The translations under genes were made by a program, and so were the position numbers. This document shows, in pieces, positions 5,348-7,317 of a stretch of DNA of 7,317 bases. Origin of the DNA: Azohydromonas lata NBRC 102462 (GTDB taxonomy: Bacteria; Pseudomonadota; Gammaproteobacteria; Burkholderiales; Burkholderiaceae_C); the NCBI GenBank assembly GCA_945878385.1, contig CAMCTE010000137.1, positions 1 through 7,317 of the forward strand, in the 5' to 3' direction. The notes beneath the pieces are model-generated. The model was not told the DNA's origin, made no database searches, and saw nothing but the letters and a program-made list of their open reading frames with translations. Position 1 is the stretch's first letter. The number at the start of each line of letters is the position of its first letter.

Positions 5348-6121
5348 TCAGTGCAGCACTTCCAAACGCTGCTCCACCCCGTGTTCACCGATGCTCAGCA
5401 CCGAGCCCGCCGGCAACGGCCGCCAACTCGATTCATCGCCTGCAAGCGGCTCGGAGGCCACCGTCACCCCCTGAGGGCCTTCCTGCAGGTAAAGCGAAGG
5501 CGGTTGTTCGTCGCTGCTCATGCGAAACACATGCAGGCGCTGCCCGTCACTGAGGGCCGCTGCAAAGCGCAGCGGCTCGGTGATGCCGTGGCGCCGCATT
5601 TCGTGCCGCGCTTCGTTCAGCGCCCACATCACCGCATCACCCGGCTCCATGCCGTCCTCGATGCGCGACAGCGCCAGCAGGAACAGCAGTTCCGAGTCGG
5701 TGGCACCCTTGCGGTGGGCGTACAGGTGGTCGGGCAGCAGCGACTCCAATCCTCGGCGCACCCAGGAATAGCCGCCAATCTGGCCGTTGTGCATGAACAG
5801 GTGGGCGCCCATGCGGAAGGGGTGGCAGTTGCTGCGCGCAATGCCGCCGCCGGTGGCCGCCCGCACATGCGCGAAGAAAAGGCCGGCGCGCACGGTGGCC
5901 GTCAGTGCCAGCAGGTTCTCGTCTGACCAGGCCGGCATCACCTCGCGGTACACCGCGGGCTCGTCCCGTTCGCCGTACCAGCCGATGCCAAAGCCGTCGC
6001 CGTTGGTCACGGTCTTGGCGCGCTCGGCATGCAGCGATTGCTCCAGCAGCGAGTGCTCCGGTTGGGCCACCAACTCTTCCAGGAAGATGGGAGCACCACG
6101 GTACGCGAGGAATCGGCACAT
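5348..6121 (-). CDS. Class II glutamine amidotransferase-like N-terminal nucleophile hydrolase (YafJ/EgtC/Dug3-like)
   Basis: Encodes 257 residues. The start at 6121 is fixed by the family: removal of Met1 must expose Cys2 as the catalytic N-terminal nucleophile, and the protein begins MCRFLAYRGAP. Longer in-frame versions up to 6298 would bury the cysteine and run into gshB. Active-site landmarks are intact: C2, NGDGFGIGWY (40-49), HVRAATGG (85-92, with the substrate-binding Arg87), NCHPF (98-102), the oxyanion-hole pair in HNGQIGG (N112, G113), and ATDSE (140-144, with Asp142). The domain fills the whole protein; there is no synthetase, isomerase or partner domain. Family members hydrolyse the side-chain amide of glutamine or gamma-glutamyl amide bonds; EgtC acts in ergothioneine synthesis and Dug3 in glutathione breakdown. 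The place between gshA/kup and gshB favours a gamma-glutamyl substrate, but this is inference. The gene is transcribed away from gshB and converges on kup; its ribosome site is weak. Confidence 0.9.
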   Translation of the reverse strand: MCRFLAYRGAPIFLEELVAQPEHSLLEQSLHAERAKTVTNGDGFGIGWYGERDEPAVYREVMPAWSDENLLALTATVRAGLFFAHVRAATGGGIARSNCHPFRMGAHLFMHNGQIGGYSWVRRGLESLLPDHLYAHRKGATDSELLFLLALSRIEDGMEPGDAVMWALNEARHEMRRHGITEPLRFAAALSDGQRLHVFRMSSDEQPPSLYLQEGPQGVTVASEPLAGDESSWRPLPAGSVLSIGEHGVEQRLEVLH

Positions 6122-6239
6122 GTCCGAATTCTCGCGCAGCGCGTGCGCGTGCGCCACTCCCGCAGGGCCTGCCACCACCCAGGCCGGCCGGCAGAGTCCG
6201 CGCCTTTGTGCAACAGTTGGCATCCCATTCGGAGCCTTC
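6122..6239. other. Divergent intergenic region between the amidotransferase and gshB
   Basis: This 118-base gap must hold the 5' ends of both genes. It contains a 16-base strictly alternating purine-pyrimidine run (6139-6154, GCGCGTGCGCGTGCGC), preceded by CGCGCA (6133-6138). Such runs can adopt Z-DNA under negative supercoiling, which divergent transcription produces. TTTGTGCAACAGTTGG near 6206-6221 is the least GC-rich part and may hold the gshB promoter, but no good -35/-10 pair was found. GGAG at 6231-6234 is the gshB ribosome site. Confidence 0.4.
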
Positions 6240-7253
6240 ATGAAGCTGTTGTTCATTGCCGACCCCCTCGAGTCCTTCAAGATCGCCAAGGACAGCACCT
6301 ACGCCATGATGCGGGAGGCCCAACGCCGGGGCCACACGCTCATGGCCTGTGAGCCCAAAGATGTGCGGTGGTTGCGTGGCGAAAAGGTAACTGCGTTCGT
6401 GCGCGACATCGCCGTGGTGGACACCCCGGTAGACCCCTACGAGTGGTTCACCGCGGCCCAGGCAGCGCCGCACGAGCGGCCGCAGGTGCTGGCCGAAGTG
6501 GATGCGGTGCTCATGCGCAAGGACCCGCCCTTCGACAGCGAGTATTTCTACGCCACGCACCTGCTCACCCAGGCCGAGCGTGAAGGCGCTCGCGTCTTCA
6601 ACAGCCCGCAGGCCCTGCGCGACCACCCGGAAAAGCTCGCCATCCTCGAGTTTCCCGAATTCATCACGCCCACCCTGGTGACCCGCGATGCATCGGACAT
6701 CCGGCGCTTCCATGCCGAGCACCGCGACATCATCCTCAAGCCGCTGGACGGCATGGGCGGCATGGGCATCTTTCGCGTGCGCGAAGACGGGTTGAACCTG
6801 GGCAGCATCACCGAAACCCTCAACCGCCATGGCCAGCAGACGGTGATGGTGCAGCGCTACCTGCCGGCCATCGCCGAAGGCGACAAGCGGGTGCTGGTGA
6901 TCGGCGGGCAGCCGGTGCCCTACAGCCTGGCGCGCATCCCGCAGGGCGGCGAAGTGCGGGGCAACCTGGCCGCCGGCGGTCGCGGCGAAGCCCGCGAGCT
7001 CACCGCGCGCGACCGCGAAATCGCCCAATCCCTGGGCCCCATCCTGGCCGCGCGCGGCCTCTTGCTGGTGGGCTTGGATGTGATTGGTGAGCAGCTTACC
7101 GAGATCAATGTCACCAGCCCCACCTGCTTCGCTGAAATCACCGCCCAAACCGGATTCGATGTGGCAGCCTGCTTCATGGACGCCCTGGAGCGGGCCGTGC
7201 AGGCGCAGTCCGCTGCCGTTTTTCTCGCATCTGCTGCAGGCCGGAACGCGTAA
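6240..7253 (+). CDS. gshB: Glutathione synthetase, ATP-grasp family
   Basis: Performs the second step of glutathione synthesis in the cytoplasm: ATP-dependent addition of glycine to gamma-glutamylcysteine. The ATG at 6240 has GGAG five bases upstream, and the protein opens MKLLFIADPLESFKIAKDST, the expected N-terminal domain start. Order of landmarks: LMRKDPPFDSEY (91-102), VFNSPQALRDHPEKL (119-133), the ATP-binding IILKPLDGMGGMGIFRV (164-180), YLPAIAEGDKRVLV (207-220), ARIPQGGEVRGNLAAGG (231-247), and the metal and substrate-binding VGLDVIGEQLTEINVTSPT (277-295). These match bacterial GshB almost residue for residue, so the enzyme should be active. At 337 residues it is about 20 longer than E. 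coli GshB (316); part of the difference is a small C-terminal extension ending ASAAGRNA. It is read away from the amidotransferase, and a possible next gene starts nine bases after its stop, suggesting an operon continuing to the right. Confidence 0.97.
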   Translation: MKLLFIADPLESFKIAKDSTYAMMREAQRRGHTLMACEPKDVRWLRGEKVTAFVRDIAVVDTPVDPYEWFTAAQAAPHERPQVLAEVDAVLMRKDPPFDSEYFYATHLLTQAEREGARVFNSPQALRDHPEKLAILEFPEFITPTLVTRDASDIRRFHAEHRDIILKPLDGMGGMGIFRVREDGLNLGSITETLNRHGQQTVMVQRYLPAIAEGDKRVLVIGGQPVPYSLARIPQGGEVRGNLAAGGRGEARELTARDREIAQSLGPILAARGLLLVGLDVIGEQLTEINVTSPTCFAEITAQTGFDVAACFMDALERAVQAQSAAVFLASAAGRNA

Positions 7254-7262
7254 AAGGGGACT

Positions 7263-7317
7263 ATGCGCGCCCGCCTCACTTCGACCCGTATCCGCCCGTC
7301 CAAGCATCGGCGCCTTG
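7263..7317 (+). CDS. Start of a possible downstream gene, truncated by the window edge
   Basis: An ATG at 7263 follows AGGGG with a short spacing and lies nine bases after the gshB stop, so it could be translationally linked to gshB. Only 18 residues are readable: MRARLTSTRIRPSKHRRL, very basic, with no recognisable family. In many betaproteobacteria gshB is followed by a PTS IIA (mannose-type)/HPr/enzyme I group, but this N-terminus does not resemble the usual start of that IIA protein. It could be a different gene or a spurious start. Confidence 0.4.
   Translation, partial: MRARLTSTRIRPSKHRRL

Noticed and set aside
5332..5358. Possible bidirectional terminator between kup and the amidotransferase
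   Set aside because: Only a NotI-like GCGGCCGC palindrome and a 5-bp GCTGC/GCAGC stem are present; there is no T-run on either strand.
5787..6239. N-terminal extension of gshB by 151 codons
   Set aside because: The frame happens to stay open across the amidotransferase gene, but GshB family starts and the GGAG site place the true start at 6240.
6122..6298. Longer start for the amidotransferase
   Set aside because: The catalytic cysteine must be residue 2 after the initiator Met, which fixes the start at 6121; the extension would also overlap gshB.
5637..7307. 556-codon minus-strand frame opposite gshB and overlapping the amidotransferase
   Set aside because: It is antisense to gshB and in the wrong frame for the amidotransferase; both real genes are clear by motif.

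Overview
The window is GC-rich chromosomal DNA that looks like a betaproteobacterium of the order Burkholderiales, most likely a Comamonadaceae-type organism. The reasons are the tripartite-tricarboxylate (Bug) periplasmic binding protein, a glutamate-cysteine ligase of the Acidithiobacillus/betaproteobacterial type rather than the E. coli type, and glutathione genes next to an ammonium transporter. The genus is an inference; no 16S rRNA or other marker is present.

Layout from left to right. The last 30 codons of an ammonium transporter (amt, +) end at 93 and are followed by a strong rho-independent terminator (159-190). Two genes then lie on the minus strand: a Bug-family solute-binding protein (782-1759) and, downstream of it, a small unrecognised protein (268-681). 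A hairpin at 750-776 separates them. A 214-base divergent intergenic region (1760-1973) leads to gshA (+, 1974-3269). After 175 bases with palindromic sites comes the potassium transporter kup (+, 3445-5331). A class II glutamine amidotransferase-like gene (-, 5348-6121) converges on kup with a 16-base gap. A 118-base divergent gap then leads to gshB (+, 6240-7253). A new reading frame begins at 7263 and runs off the end.

Biology. GshA joins glutamate and cysteine, and GshB adds glycine to give glutathione. The two biosynthetic genes are split by a K+ importer and by an N-terminal-nucleophile amidotransferase. The relatives of that amidotransferase (YafJ, EgtC, yeast Dug3) act on glutamine-like or gamma-glutamyl substrates. 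The neighbourhood therefore holds glutathione synthesis, a possible gamma-glutamyl hydrolase and K+ uptake side by side. The Bug gene and the small gene look like an accessory insertion between amt and gshA.

Most of the window is well-known housekeeping biology, and I see no clear evidence of an undescribed system. The items most worth a second look are the amidotransferase inside the gsh locus, the ATP-grasp-like glycine-rich motif shared by GshA and GshB, the ATGAWTCAT palindromes upstream of kup, the competing G/C-run hairpins in the gshA leader, and a phage-like motif in the small unrecognised protein. No tRNA, rRNA, CRISPR array, insertion sequence or riboswitch was recognised.
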